15,089 nt of DNA from Deltaproteobacteria bacterium (GTDB taxonomy: Bacteria > Desulfobacterota > Desulfobacteria > Desulfobacterales > B30-G6), in the NCBI GenBank assembly GCA_003647375.1, contig QMMS01000082.1, positions 1-15,089 on the forward strand, given 5' to 3'. The notes under the pieces were generated by a model. It was not told the origin of the DNA, did not search any database, and saw nothing but the letters and a program-made list of their open reading frames with translations. A program made the translations under genes and the position numbers. Positions 8,227 through 14,880 of the stretch are shown here, piece after piece (position 1 is the stretch's first letter; every line of letters starts with the position of its first letter).

Positions 8227-8237
8227 GTGTTTGATTC

Positions 8238-9659
8238 ATGGTTGAAATCGTTTTCCTGGCCCCGTTTGTCACCGGCGTGATTGCCTTTTTCCTGCCCCGC
8301 AACATGGGGCGTCCGCTGCTGGTCTTTACCGGAGCACTTCACCTGCTGCTTTCCGTCCTGCTATGGATCCGGCAGCCCGAACCACTGTTTAAATCCTATT
8401 TTGCCGTCACGCCGGAAGGAATGCTCTCACTGCTGGTGATATCGCTGCTGTTTTTTCTGATATCTATTTATACGGTAGCCTATCTCAAGGTGGCCGATAT
8501 CAAATCCGAGCATATTTTTACCGGCTCCATGCTGCTGTTTTTGTCCACCATGACCATGGTGACCCTTTCCGATCATATCATGGTCATGTGGATCGCCATT
8601 GAAGCGACAACCCTGGCCAGTGCGCCGCTGATCTACACCCACCGATCTTCCGCTTCCCTGGAAGCCACCTGGAAATATGTACTGATCTGTTCTGTGGGCA
8701 TTGCCATGGCGCTTTTGGGATCGGTGCTGATCACGATTTCAATGGATGTCGGCAAGGTAGATGCGCCGGTTTCCTTTTCTGCGCTCACGGCGGTTGCAAC
8801 CCGTCTTGATCCCATGTGGCTGAAAGCGGGTTTCGCCTTTATCCTGGTAGGATACGGCACAAAAATGGGTCTGGCGCCCATGCACACCTGGCTGCCCGAT
8901 GCCCACAGCGAAGCGCCCAGCCCGGCATCGGCGCTGTTGTCCGGCGTACTGCTCAACTGCGCCTACCTCGGGATCTTCAAAACCAATAAAATCATGCTGG
9001 CAGCCGGCCTGGGCGATTTTTCCGGCCCTATCCTGATGGGCTTCGGCCTGACTTCGATTCTGGCGGCAGGTACCTTTATTCTCAAGCAGACAGAATATAA
9101 ACGCCTGCTGGCATATTCGAGCATTGAAAACATGGGCATTATCGCCTTTGGAACAGGTGTTGGCGGACTGGGTGCCTATGGAGCCATGCTTTGCCTGATC
9201 CACCACAGTCTGATCAAATCTTCGCTGTTTCTGACTTCCGGCAACATTCTGCTGGGCTATGGCAGCCGGCAGATTGAAAAGACAGGCAACCTGGTTAAGC
9301 AGATGCCGCGGACCTTTGTAGCCTTTTTCGGCGGATTTGTCGCAATCTCAGGTCTGCCGCCCTTTGGAATTTTTATCGGCGAGCTGTTCGTCATCCTCGG
9401 GGCCTTTAAGGCCGGTCACTACATAGGCGTCACTGTTTTGGTGGTCAGTCTGTGTGCCATCTTTGCCGGTTTTGCCAACCAGGCAATGAAAATTTCTTTT
9501 AACACGTCGGAAGCGACCATTGGTTTGACGGAAAAAGCCAGTCTGGTCTGGCCCCAGTATGTGCTGCTATTAACCTCTCTGGTATTGTGTTTCTGGATCC
9601 CGGACTCCCTGTACCAGACAATAATGAATGCGGTAACTATCGTCAGTGGAGGTTTTTAA
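8238..9659 (+). CDS. hyfF: HyfF-like antiporter-type membrane subunit
   Basis: A 473-residue protein with about 13-14 membrane helices, the second antiporter-type (NuoN/NuoM-related) subunit of the complex. Visible ion-path residues are Glu122 in MWIAIEATTLASAP, Lys209 in YGTKMGLAPMHTWLPDAHSE, Lys248 in LGIFKTNK and Lys288 in KQTEYKRLLAYSSIENMG. With HyfB this gives two pump-type subunits; no HyfD-like third member is encoded. The product is somewhat shorter than E. coli HyfF (about 526 residues), mostly through a shorter C-terminal end. A weak ribosome site TAGGTG precedes the ATG at 8238. Its TAA stop shares one base with the ATG of the next gene (TAATG at 9657-9661). Confidence 0.92.
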   Translation: MVEIVFLAPFVTGVIAFFLPRNMGRPLLVFTGALHLLLSVLLWIRQPEPLFKSYFAVTPEGMLSLLVISLLFFLISIYTVAYLKVADIKSEHIFTGSMLLFLSTMTMVTLSDHIMVMWIAIEATTLASAPLIYTHRSSASLEATWKYVLICSVGIAMALLGSVLITISMDVGKVDAPVSFSALTAVATRLDPMWLKAGFAFILVGYGTKMGLAPMHTWLPDAHSEAPSPASALLSGVLLNCAYLGIFKTNKIMLAAGLGDFSGPILMGFGLTSILAAGTFILKQTEYKRLLAYSSIENMGIIAFGTGVGGLGAYGAMLCLIHHSLIKSSLFLTSGNILLGYGSRQIEKTGNLVKQMPRTFVAFFGGFVAISGLPPFGIFIGELFVILGAFKAGHYIGVTVLVVSLCAIFAGFANQAMKISFNTSEATIGLTEKASLVWPQYVLLLTSLVLCFWIPDSLYQTIMNAVTIVSGGF

Positions 9660-11167
9660 TGAACACGGCATTTCTGGAGGTTTCAAATGGTGTCGCCCTC
9701 CCCAGAGAACAGGTCCCGAACCTTACGTTTGACACCTTTCGTCAGGAAGCCCTGGATATTGTCGAAAACGGCGGGAAGGTCGTTCACTACTTTGCCTACA
9801 TAGATAGCGACACCGTCAGATTTATGGCTGTACTGCGCAAGGATAAGCTGCTGGTTGCCGCCTGCAATGCGCCCGACACCTATCCGGCCATGAGCAGTCA
9901 ATGCGAGCCATTCCACATGTTTGAACGGGAAATTGCCGAACAGTTCGGTATCCGGCCCGAGGGTCATCCCTGGCTCAAAATGGTTCGCTATCATCCCAAT
10001 TATATGAACAGAGCCGACGTCTTCAATAACCACTACGCCGATGATATCCCCGGAAACTATAACTACTACAGCGTGGAAGGCCAGGAGATTCACGAAGTGG
10101 CTGTCGGCCCCGTGCATGCCGGAGTGATCGAACCAGGACATTTTCGGTTCAACTGTATTGGTGAACGGGTACTGAACCTGGAGATCCAACTGGGATACCA
10201 GCACCGGGGCATTGAAACACTTATTCCACAGGTAGAAGCCAAACGCTTGTCCCTTCTGGCCGAAAGCATTGCCGGTGACACCACGGTGGGCCACAGCCTC
10301 TGTATGGCTCAGGCCGTGGAGGCCTTTTCCGCAGTCATACCGGATAACGGGGCACACATCATCCGAACCATTGCTTTCGAGCTTGAACGTATTCAGAATC
10401 ACGTGGGTGACCTGGGCGCATTGAGCGGGGACGTTGCATTTTTGCCGCCCATGAACTACTGCGGCCGCATGCGGGGCGATTTTTTGAATATGTCACTGCT
10501 GCTTTGCGGCAATCGGTTCAGCAAAGGATTCATTCGTCCGGGAGGTGTGGTTTTCAATATGAACAACGAGGTCCGGAACATTCTGACCGAGCGCATCATT
10601 GAAATCAAACCGCAGGTCAAGCATGTTATCGATCTACTCTTTTCCACATCCAGTGTGCGTTCGCGCTTCGAAGATTGTGGAACAGTCAGCAGGTCCGATG
10701 CCGAAAACCTGGGGTTGGTGGGACCTGCCGGCCGGGCTTGCGGCATGCCCTACGATGTCAGACGCTGCTTTCCCAACGAACATTATTCTGAACTCGATAT
10801 TCCGGAAAATGCCGAACACAGCGGAGATGTTTATGCCCGGGCCAAAATCAAAGCCGACGAAACCCTACAGGCCATCGATCTCATCCAGTCCCTGCTGAAC
10901 AACCCGGTGGAAACGCATTGTGTTGAGCAGGAAAATCCGTCCATGGCACCCGATTCCTTTGTAGTAACCCTGAATGAGGCCTGGCGGGGTGAGGTTTCAC
11001 ATTGTGTTTTAACCGACGCGGCGGGAAAAATTATACGCTACAAGATCAAGGACCCTTCCTTTCACAACTGGAACGGCTTGTCCATGTCTCTGCGGGATAC
11101 AGAAATATCCGATTTCCCGCTCAACAACAAAAGCTACAATCTGTCGTATTGCGGCTTTGATCTATAG
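9659..11167 (+). CDS. hyfG: HyfG/HycE-like large subunit (NuoC-NuoD fusion) without NiFe ligands
   Basis: This 502-residue peripheral subunit has a NuoC-like front domain (about residues 15-125, with HMFEREIAEQFGIRPEGHPW) fused to a NuoD/hydrogenase-large-subunit domain (from EIHEVAVGPVHAGVIEPGHF, residue 143). In working group 4 hydrogenases the stretch E-R-V-C-G-I-C-x3-H-S binds the NiFe site; here residues 202-213 read ESIAGDTTVGHS, with Ala205 and Thr208 replacing both cysteines. The C-terminal D-P-C-x2-C pair is also absent: the protein ends DFPLNNKSYNLSYCGFDL. There is no C-x2-C pair anywhere. This is the hallmark of Ehr complexes, so hydrogen chemistry is unlikely; the true substrate is unknown and may be a quinone or another carrier. 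I chose the ATG at 9659 because AGTGGAGG lies just upstream and it overlaps the HyfF stop. An in-frame earlier start at 9587 would lie deep in HyfF. Confidence 0.92.
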   Translation: MNTAFLEVSNGVALPREQVPNLTFDTFRQEALDIVENGGKVVHYFAYIDSDTVRFMAVLRKDKLLVAACNAPDTYPAMSSQCEPFHMFEREIAEQFGIRPEGHPWLKMVRYHPNYMNRADVFNNHYADDIPGNYNYYSVEGQEIHEVAVGPVHAGVIEPGHFRFNCIGERVLNLEIQLGYQHRGIETLIPQVEAKRLSLLAESIAGDTTVGHSLCMAQAVEAFSAVIPDNGAHIIRTIAFELERIQNHVGDLGALSGDVAFLPPMNYCGRMRGDFLNMSLLLCGNRFSKGFIRPGGVVFNMNNEVRNILTERIIEIKPQVKHVIDLLFSTSSVRSRFEDCGTVSRSDAENLGLVGPAGRACGMPYDVRRCFPNEHYSELDIPENAEHSGDVYARAKIKADETLQAIDLIQSLLNNPVETHCVEQENPSMAPDSFVVTLNEAWRGEVSHCVLTDAAGKIIRYKIKDPSFHNWNGLSMSLRDTEISDFPLNNKSYNLSYCGFDL

Positions 11168-11177
11168 GGAACCTAAG

Positions 11178-11921
11178 ATGCTTAATACGCTTAAAAACAG
11201 ATTCGAACAGGGCTACAGAACATCAAAATATCCACAGGAAAAAATCGAACTGTGGAAACGTTACCGTGGACGCCCACAAATCAATAAAAAGGCCCAAAGC
11301 GATCTGGCCCTGACCTGTGCAGCGGCCTGTCCCCAGGATGCCATCGATGCGCAAAAAAAATTAATTGACATGGGGCGCTGTGTTTTCTGCGGAACCTGTG
11401 AACGCGTTTCTAAAGGAAAATTTGTCACCTTTACCCAGGACTTCGAAATCGCCGTATCCGAAAAAGAGCACCTTAGCACGGACGGATCACTTCCTGAATT
11501 GGCCACACATGCCCGGCAGCATTTCAAAAAACTTTTTGGCCGCTCTTTGCAGTTGCGCCAGGTATCGGCCGGCGGCTGCAACGCCTGCGAAGCGGATCTC
11601 AATGTCCTGGCAACACCCTTTTTTGACCTGGCCCGCTTTGGAATCAACTTCGTGGCTTCGCCCCGCCATGCAGACGGCATCGTCGTAACCGGACCCGTCT
11701 CCCGCAACATGAAAACGGCCCTGTTTCAAACCTACGAGGCCGTACCCGACCCCAAAGTTGTCATCGCCGTGGGTACTTGTACCCTGACCGGAGGACCCTT
11801 CAGGGGCAGCCCTGAAATCACAGAAGGCCTGGACAACCTCTTGCCGGTGGATCTTTATATTCCGGGATGCCCACCCCACCCGCTGACCAACCTGCACGCC
11901 TTGCTGACGTTTTTTAAGTAG
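11178..11921 (+). CDS. hyfI: Ferredoxin-HyfI (NuoB-like) fusion small subunit with a reduced ferredoxin domain
   Basis: The 247-residue protein joins a ferredoxin-like N-terminal domain (about residues 40-90) to a NuoB/HyfI-type small subunit (about 124-247). The C-terminal domain keeps the four ligands of the proximal [4Fe-4S] cluster: Cys134 and Cys137 in GGCNACEADL, Cys201 in VGTCTLTGG and Cys231 in PGCPP. The ferredoxin part keeps Cys47, Cys51, Cys68, Cys71 and Cys74, but the positions of the first, second and eighth ligands of a two-cluster fold are Ser41, Ala44 and Ser78. One cluster (51, 68, 71, 74) can form; the other cannot. It replaces both HyfH/HycF and HyfI/HycG and would pass electrons to or from the HyfG-like subunit. 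The ATG at 11178 follows AGGGA at 7-base spacing, 10 bases after the HyfG stop. It is the last gene of the operon. Confidence 0.9.
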   Translation: MLNTLKNRFEQGYRTSKYPQEKIELWKRYRGRPQINKKAQSDLALTCAAACPQDAIDAQKKLIDMGRCVFCGTCERVSKGKFVTFTQDFEIAVSEKEHLSTDGSLPELATHARQHFKKLFGRSLQLRQVSAGGCNACEADLNVLATPFFDLARFGINFVASPRHADGIVVTGPVSRNMKTALFQTYEAVPDPKVVIAVGTCTLTGGPFRGSPEITEGLDNLLPVDLYIPGCPPHPLTNLHALLTFFK

Positions 11922-11954
11922 ATACCCAAGTCTGGAGGGACTGGCACTGATCAT

Positions 11955-11967
11955 GCCCTATAAGGGC
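11955..11967 (+). terminator. Small GC hairpin after the Ehr operon
   Basis: GCCCT-ATA-AGGGC forms a 5-bp stem 33 bases after the last stop of the Ehr-type operon, with no T run behind it. The related sequence AAAAGCCCTTTTTT lies at 12042-12055, and AAGGGCTT (11962-11969) could pair with AAGCCCTT (12044-12051) instead, giving a longer-range stem followed by T residues. A terminator of one of these two forms is plausible but weak. Confidence 0.3.
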
Positions 11968-11982
11968 TTACTTGTACATCCG

Positions 11983-12040
11983 ATATTCTAAATTCTAAAT
12001 ACGAAACAAATCCAAATATTGAATGTCCAAATGTCCTAAA
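11983..12040. repeat. AT-rich low-complexity repeat-like sequence
   Basis: The stretch contains near-duplicate units ATTCTAA-ATTCTAA-ATACGAAA followed by AAATCCAAATATTGAATGT and CCAAATGTCCTAAAC. Such strings of short, imperfect AT-rich units between genes resemble dispersed intergenic repeats seen in anaerobic bacterial genomes. It sits between two convergent transcription units and has no coding content. Confidence 0.35.
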
Positions 12041-12118
12041 CAAAAGCCCTTTTTTATACCTCCAAGGCTACGTTTTGATCATTTGAATGCACCCCGTTTG
12101 TTTATTCTTTTTCCCGCA

Positions 12119-13540
12119 TCACGGACGGATGATGATGGTCGGATACAGTCCTTCCTGTTCTCCCATGGGATAGGGTTGGATCGTGTTGAAGGAAATGTTT
12201 TGATTTTGCTGGGCGTGGCCCTTATTCGAATGACCGTTGAAAAAAGCCCCGTTGGCCTCCAGGATATGCTGAATTCTCTCTTTGAAGACTGTAACAAATT
12301 CGGCGCCGCTTCCTTCAAAAATCATGTCACCTTTTGAGAAGCGGGTGTTGATTTTTGAAAAGGCCTTCAGAGACATACTGTTGTTCTTCAGGTCCTTTTC
12401 ATCCGTCACCAGCCCCCAGACCAAATAGCCTGCCGGAATCGTCATTGGCTTGTGGACATCGATGATCGTATGCGGCATGATGATGCTATCCTGGCCGATG
12501 GTCAGTCGTGATTCCGGTCGTCCCCTCAGAAAACAGTTAAAACCGACAAATACATCCTTACCCAGGTCAGCCTCGATAATTTTGGCGCCATGGGCGGTAA
12601 TGTCATTACCCTCCAGGCGTGAGTTGATGATATAGCTATGCTCCTGGGCGTTGGCACCTTTGCCGAGCCAGGCATTCTGAAGAAAGGCCCGCTGTGAAAC
12701 CAGCACATTTTCGCTGATATGCGTTTTGGGTCTGATCACGGCAAAGCGGTCAAGCGATGCGCTGTTGGGAACAGACACGGAAGGTTCCAGGTTGACCACG
12801 TTAAAAATCCGCTGGAAAGCCTCTTTGCGATCTTCCACAAAATCGATAAAGACTCCCTGGGGAGAACCACCGGCAGCAAAATAGATGTAATTGTTCAACC
12901 GTTGAAGGGGAAACCGGTACAGGAAATTGAACGTTTCAGGGCTACGCACCCACACCGTCCCGGGTTCAATATTCAGGTGGCTCACTTCCCCGGCTTGTAT
13001 ATAAGAAAATGTTCCGACGAGACAGTCCCGTATCGTTGTGAGATCAACGGTTGAAAAGGGCCCCAGGAAGCATCCATCCGAAGGGGAGCCGTGGATATTG
13101 GCATAATGGGTGGAGATGGTATCCCTGATAAAAAATTTCTCCAACGTTTCCGGGTCGTGAGAAAAATTGTGAACCAGCGTTTTGATCAGGAAGCTGTCAT
13201 CTATCTCGATCTCTTCATCCTCAGCCACCGGTATTTCAAATTCCTGATATTGGAACAGCTCTGCTTTCTGTTTGAGTTCGTCCCCCCTGATATCGCTCTT
13301 GTAGAGAAGTGAGTTGGTAACACTGCATTTTCCCAGAAAGTAGCTGCCGGCCAAATTGGAGTGTCTGAACTGAAGATGCAGCGGATGGTGGGGCGTAATG
13401 CCGTAAAATGCATAAAATTTTGTCATCTGGTTCGGTGGGATAAGTTTTTGAACCAACGGGTTCACATCGTATTCGAGTTCCCGCAGGTTGATGTTGACGC
13501 GCTGGATAATCCTGTCCAATAGTCTTTCGAGTTCTTTCAT
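12119..13540 (-). CDS. Left-handed beta-helix (hexapeptide-repeat) protein, transferase-like
   Basis: The 473-residue soluble protein starts with a charged helical segment (MKELERLLDRIIQRVNINLR). Residues from about 155 onward contain turns typical of a left-handed beta-helix: IHGSPSDGCFLGPFSTVDLT and, more clearly, about 255-380, with VIRPKTHISENVLVSQRAFL, ADLGKDVFVGFNCFLRG, LTIGQDSIIMPHTIIDVHKP and MTIPAGYLVWGLV. That fold is shared by hexapeptide acyltransferases, nucleotide-sugar pyrophosphorylase tails and gamma-class carbonic anhydrases, so transferase is only a label by fold. About 90 C-terminal residues follow the helix (GHSNKGHAQQNQNIS near the end) without a match I know. The ATG at 13540 overlaps the CBS gene stop as ATGA (13537-13540), with GAGG 7 bases upstream. 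The gene converges on the Ehr operon. Fold moderately sure, function unknown. Confidence 0.78.
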   Translation of the reverse strand: MKELERLLDRIIQRVNINLRELEYDVNPLVQKLIPPNQMTKFYAFYGITPHHPLHLQFRHSNLAGSYFLGKCSVTNSLLYKSDIRGDELKQKAELFQYQEFEIPVAEDEEIEIDDSFLIKTLVHNFSHDPETLEKFFIRDTISTHYANIHGSPSDGCFLGPFSTVDLTTIRDCLVGTFSYIQAGEVSHLNIEPGTVWVRSPETFNFLYRFPLQRLNNYIYFAAGGSPQGVFIDFVEDRKEAFQRIFNVVNLEPSVSVPNSASLDRFAVIRPKTHISENVLVSQRAFLQNAWLGKGANAQEHSYIINSRLEGNDITAHGAKIIEADLGKDVFVGFNCFLRGRPESRLTIGQDSIIMPHTIIDVHKPMTIPAGYLVWGLVTDEKDLKNNSMSLKAFSKINTRFSKGDMIFEGSGAEFVTVFKERIQHILEANGAFFNGHSNKGHAQQNQNISFNTIQPYPMGEQEGLYPTIIIRP

Positions 13541-14115
13541 GATATATCCTCACCTAATTTGGTTGCTTCGACCTCTTTCATGACATGGAAGGTTGCAGCA
13601 AACACATCCGGCATTCTCAGTATACCCACAATTTTCTTTTTTTGAGTCACCAGCAGAGACAGATGGTGCCCTGTGAGCAGCTGGTGGACGGCGGTATCAA
13701 GGGAAGTGTCTTCATTGACGTACTCGCCTTCGGAAGGGGTTTGCATAAATTCTTCAACCTTGAGCTTGACCGCTTTTGTGTAGATGTCCTTGTTTGGTGG
13801 AGCCGTCCGACGGTACTGTTCCTGTTGAAGCGCAATGGACTTTGAGCTAAAGCCGAATTTTCTGATATCCTTTATCCGTTCAATTTTATCATCCTTTGGA
13901 TCAAGGGACCGCAGGAAATCCAACTGACTGACTTTTCCAACCACCTGTTTGTTGCTGTCCAAAACCAGTACGGCACGGTGGGAGTATTGGGTATGGCAAT
14001 ATTCCTCCTGGGCTTTTTCCAGCGCAAGCACGGCCTCGGACAGTGTCGATCCCACGGCTACGGTCGCATATTCTGAAATTGGAACCATCAAGTCCTTCAC
14101 ACAATATTGTTTCAT
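13537..14115 (-). CDS. Protein with two CBS domains
   Basis: This 192-residue protein is built from a CBS pair: the first at about residues 1-75 (VKDLMVPISEYATVAVGSTL, RAVLVLDSNKQVVGKVSQLD FLRSL), the second at about 118-185 (VEEFMQTPSEGEYVNEDTSL, LSLLVTQKKKIVGILRMPDV FAA). CBS pairs bind adenosine nucleotides such as AMP, ATP or S-adenosylmethionine and usually switch a partner protein. The 40-residue helical insert between the two domains (KDIRKFGFSSKSIALQQEQY) is longer than usual. There is no second catalytic or membrane domain, so a partner encoded next door is likely; the downstream beta-helix gene overlaps its stop by four bases and is the obvious candidate. The ATG at 14115 follows GGAGGAG 4-5 bases upstream, a strong ribosome site. 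Confidence 0.88.
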   Translation of the reverse strand: MKQYCVKDLMVPISEYATVAVGSTLSEAVLALEKAQEEYCHTQYSHRAVLVLDSNKQVVGKVSQLDFLRSLDPKDDKIERIKDIRKFGFSSKSIALQQEQYRRTAPPNKDIYTKAVKLKVEEFMQTPSEGEYVNEDTSLDTAVHQLLTGHHLSLLVTQKKKIVGILRMPDVFAATFHVMKEVEATKLGEDIS

Positions 14116-14136
14116 ATCTCCTCCAAGGTACGTTGG

Positions 14137-14650
14137 CTATTGCGATTCAAATTCGATCTGCGTATTGGCCTGGGCCGCCGACAGTCCCGGAAAGGTCGAG
14201 GTCACGATCCTGGGCATGCTGTGGCTGAGATTGCGTTCCAGCTGGTCACGCCCCTCCAGGGCTTCCGACACACGCTTTTTGAAATAAAACAGGTTTGCCG
14301 TCAGTTTTTTTGCCGACCGGCACCCGCTTATCCTCCTGCCAGAAAGATTTCGGCAGTCTGTTTTTTAATTCGGGGTTTACCCGAAAAGCTTTGGACGTAC
14401 TGAAGACCTTGAGAGGTTCAGGGATATTGCCCGAATCCATGACCACAAACTGATCGATGTTCAGGAAAATACCGGCCTCACGGTCATGGTCCAGCAACTG
14501 GTTGTCAATTAACACCACCGCTTTACCACCGATCATGGAAAAGGAGATATTTTCTCTTGCGAACGCATACTCTTTCAGATACCAGTCCATGACATCGAAT
14601 ATCTTACCGCAGGAAGCATCCTGGCGTTTATCATCCATCAGGTACTGCAT
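14137..14650 (-). pseudogene. Unrecognised gene split by a one-base shift in an A7 run
   Basis: From ATG 14650 the frame reads 114 sensible residues (KIFDVMDWYLKEYAFAREN, then SMIGGKAVVLIDNQLLDHD) up to GKK at the A7 run (plus-strand T7, 14305-14311). After this the annotated frame gives only QKACVGSPGGA-type sequence and stops at 14246. Removing one A restores an open frame, LTANLFYFKKRVSEALEGRD then LERNLSHSMPRIVTSTFPGL, to TAG at 14137-14139, making about 170 residues and ending 21 bases before the CBS start. The restored tail looks like a real protein, so the intact gene most likely included it. The cause may be a sequencing indel, a true mutation, or slippage on the A run. I do not recognise the family. 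In-frame TAG lies just upstream of ATG 14650; AAGGG sits 9 bases before that ATG. Confidence 0.6.
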
Positions 14651-14793
14651 GATTGTACGCCCTTTCTTGGTCCCCTAAGTTCAAAATCTGTGCACTTGGT
14701 GGCCATGATCAGAAGACAGGCTCCCGCGATAATCAACCTTTTGTCGGCCAGGCACTTGGTCAGGCCGATCTTGGTAAACACCCGTCCAAGCAT
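14638..14793 (-). CDS. Short ORF with cyclin-box-like sequence, probably a gene fragment
   Basis: This 51-codon frame begins at ATG 14793, about 18 bases downstream of the expected transcription start of a strong promoter, and ends at TGA 14638-14640, overlapping the ATG of the next frame by 13 bases. The segment LGRVFTKIGLTKCLADKRLI then IAGACLLIMATKCTDFE resembles helices of a cyclin box (K-R-L-x-x-A-x-A-C-L-L-x-A-x-K is a common pattern in cyclins and Cables-type proteins). This is a resemblance by eye only. No ribosome site is obvious before the ATG. It lies in the same frame as the tail of the broken gene at 14137-14305, so these pieces may be one gene disrupted by two compensating one-base changes. 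Alternatively it is a chance ORF or leader peptide. Confidence 0.3.
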   Translation of the reverse strand: MLGRVFTKIGLTKCLADKRLIIAGACLLIMATKCTDFELRGPRKGVQSCST

Positions 14794-14816
14794 GATGGAT
14801 GCAAAAAAGAACTCGA

Positions 14817-14845
14817 ATTTTAACCTTTCAACTTTTAGTTGTCAA
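14817..14845 (-). promoter_or_regulatory. Near-consensus sigma-70-type promoter for the leftward group
   Basis: On the minus strand a perfect TTGACA (14840-14845) is followed after exactly 17 bases by TAAAAT (14817-14822), one mismatch from the consensus -10. It lies about 35 bases after the stop of the EamA gene and points towards the short ORF, the broken gene, the CBS gene and the beta-helix gene, so it probably drives that operon. A start near 14810 is expected. Confidence 0.65.
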
Positions 14846-14880
14846 TAAAAATTAGGGTAAAGTTATTTTTTGCATGAGCC

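Noticed and set aside
9587..9658. Earlier in-frame start for the HyfG-like gene
   Set aside because: It would overlap HyfF by about 70 bases and add a non-conserved stretch; the ATG at 9659 has a good ribosome site and the usual TAATG junction.
11157..11177. TTG start for the ferredoxin-HyfI fusion
   Set aside because: The ATG at 11178 has AGGGA at the right distance, while TTG at 11157 lies inside the HyfG-like gene with no ribosome site.
4696..11921. Calling the operon a working [NiFe] hydrogenase-4 or formate hydrogenlyase
   Set aside because: The large subunit lacks all four cysteines of the NiFe site and no maturation or formate dehydrogenase gene is present, so Hyf names are kept only as homology labels.
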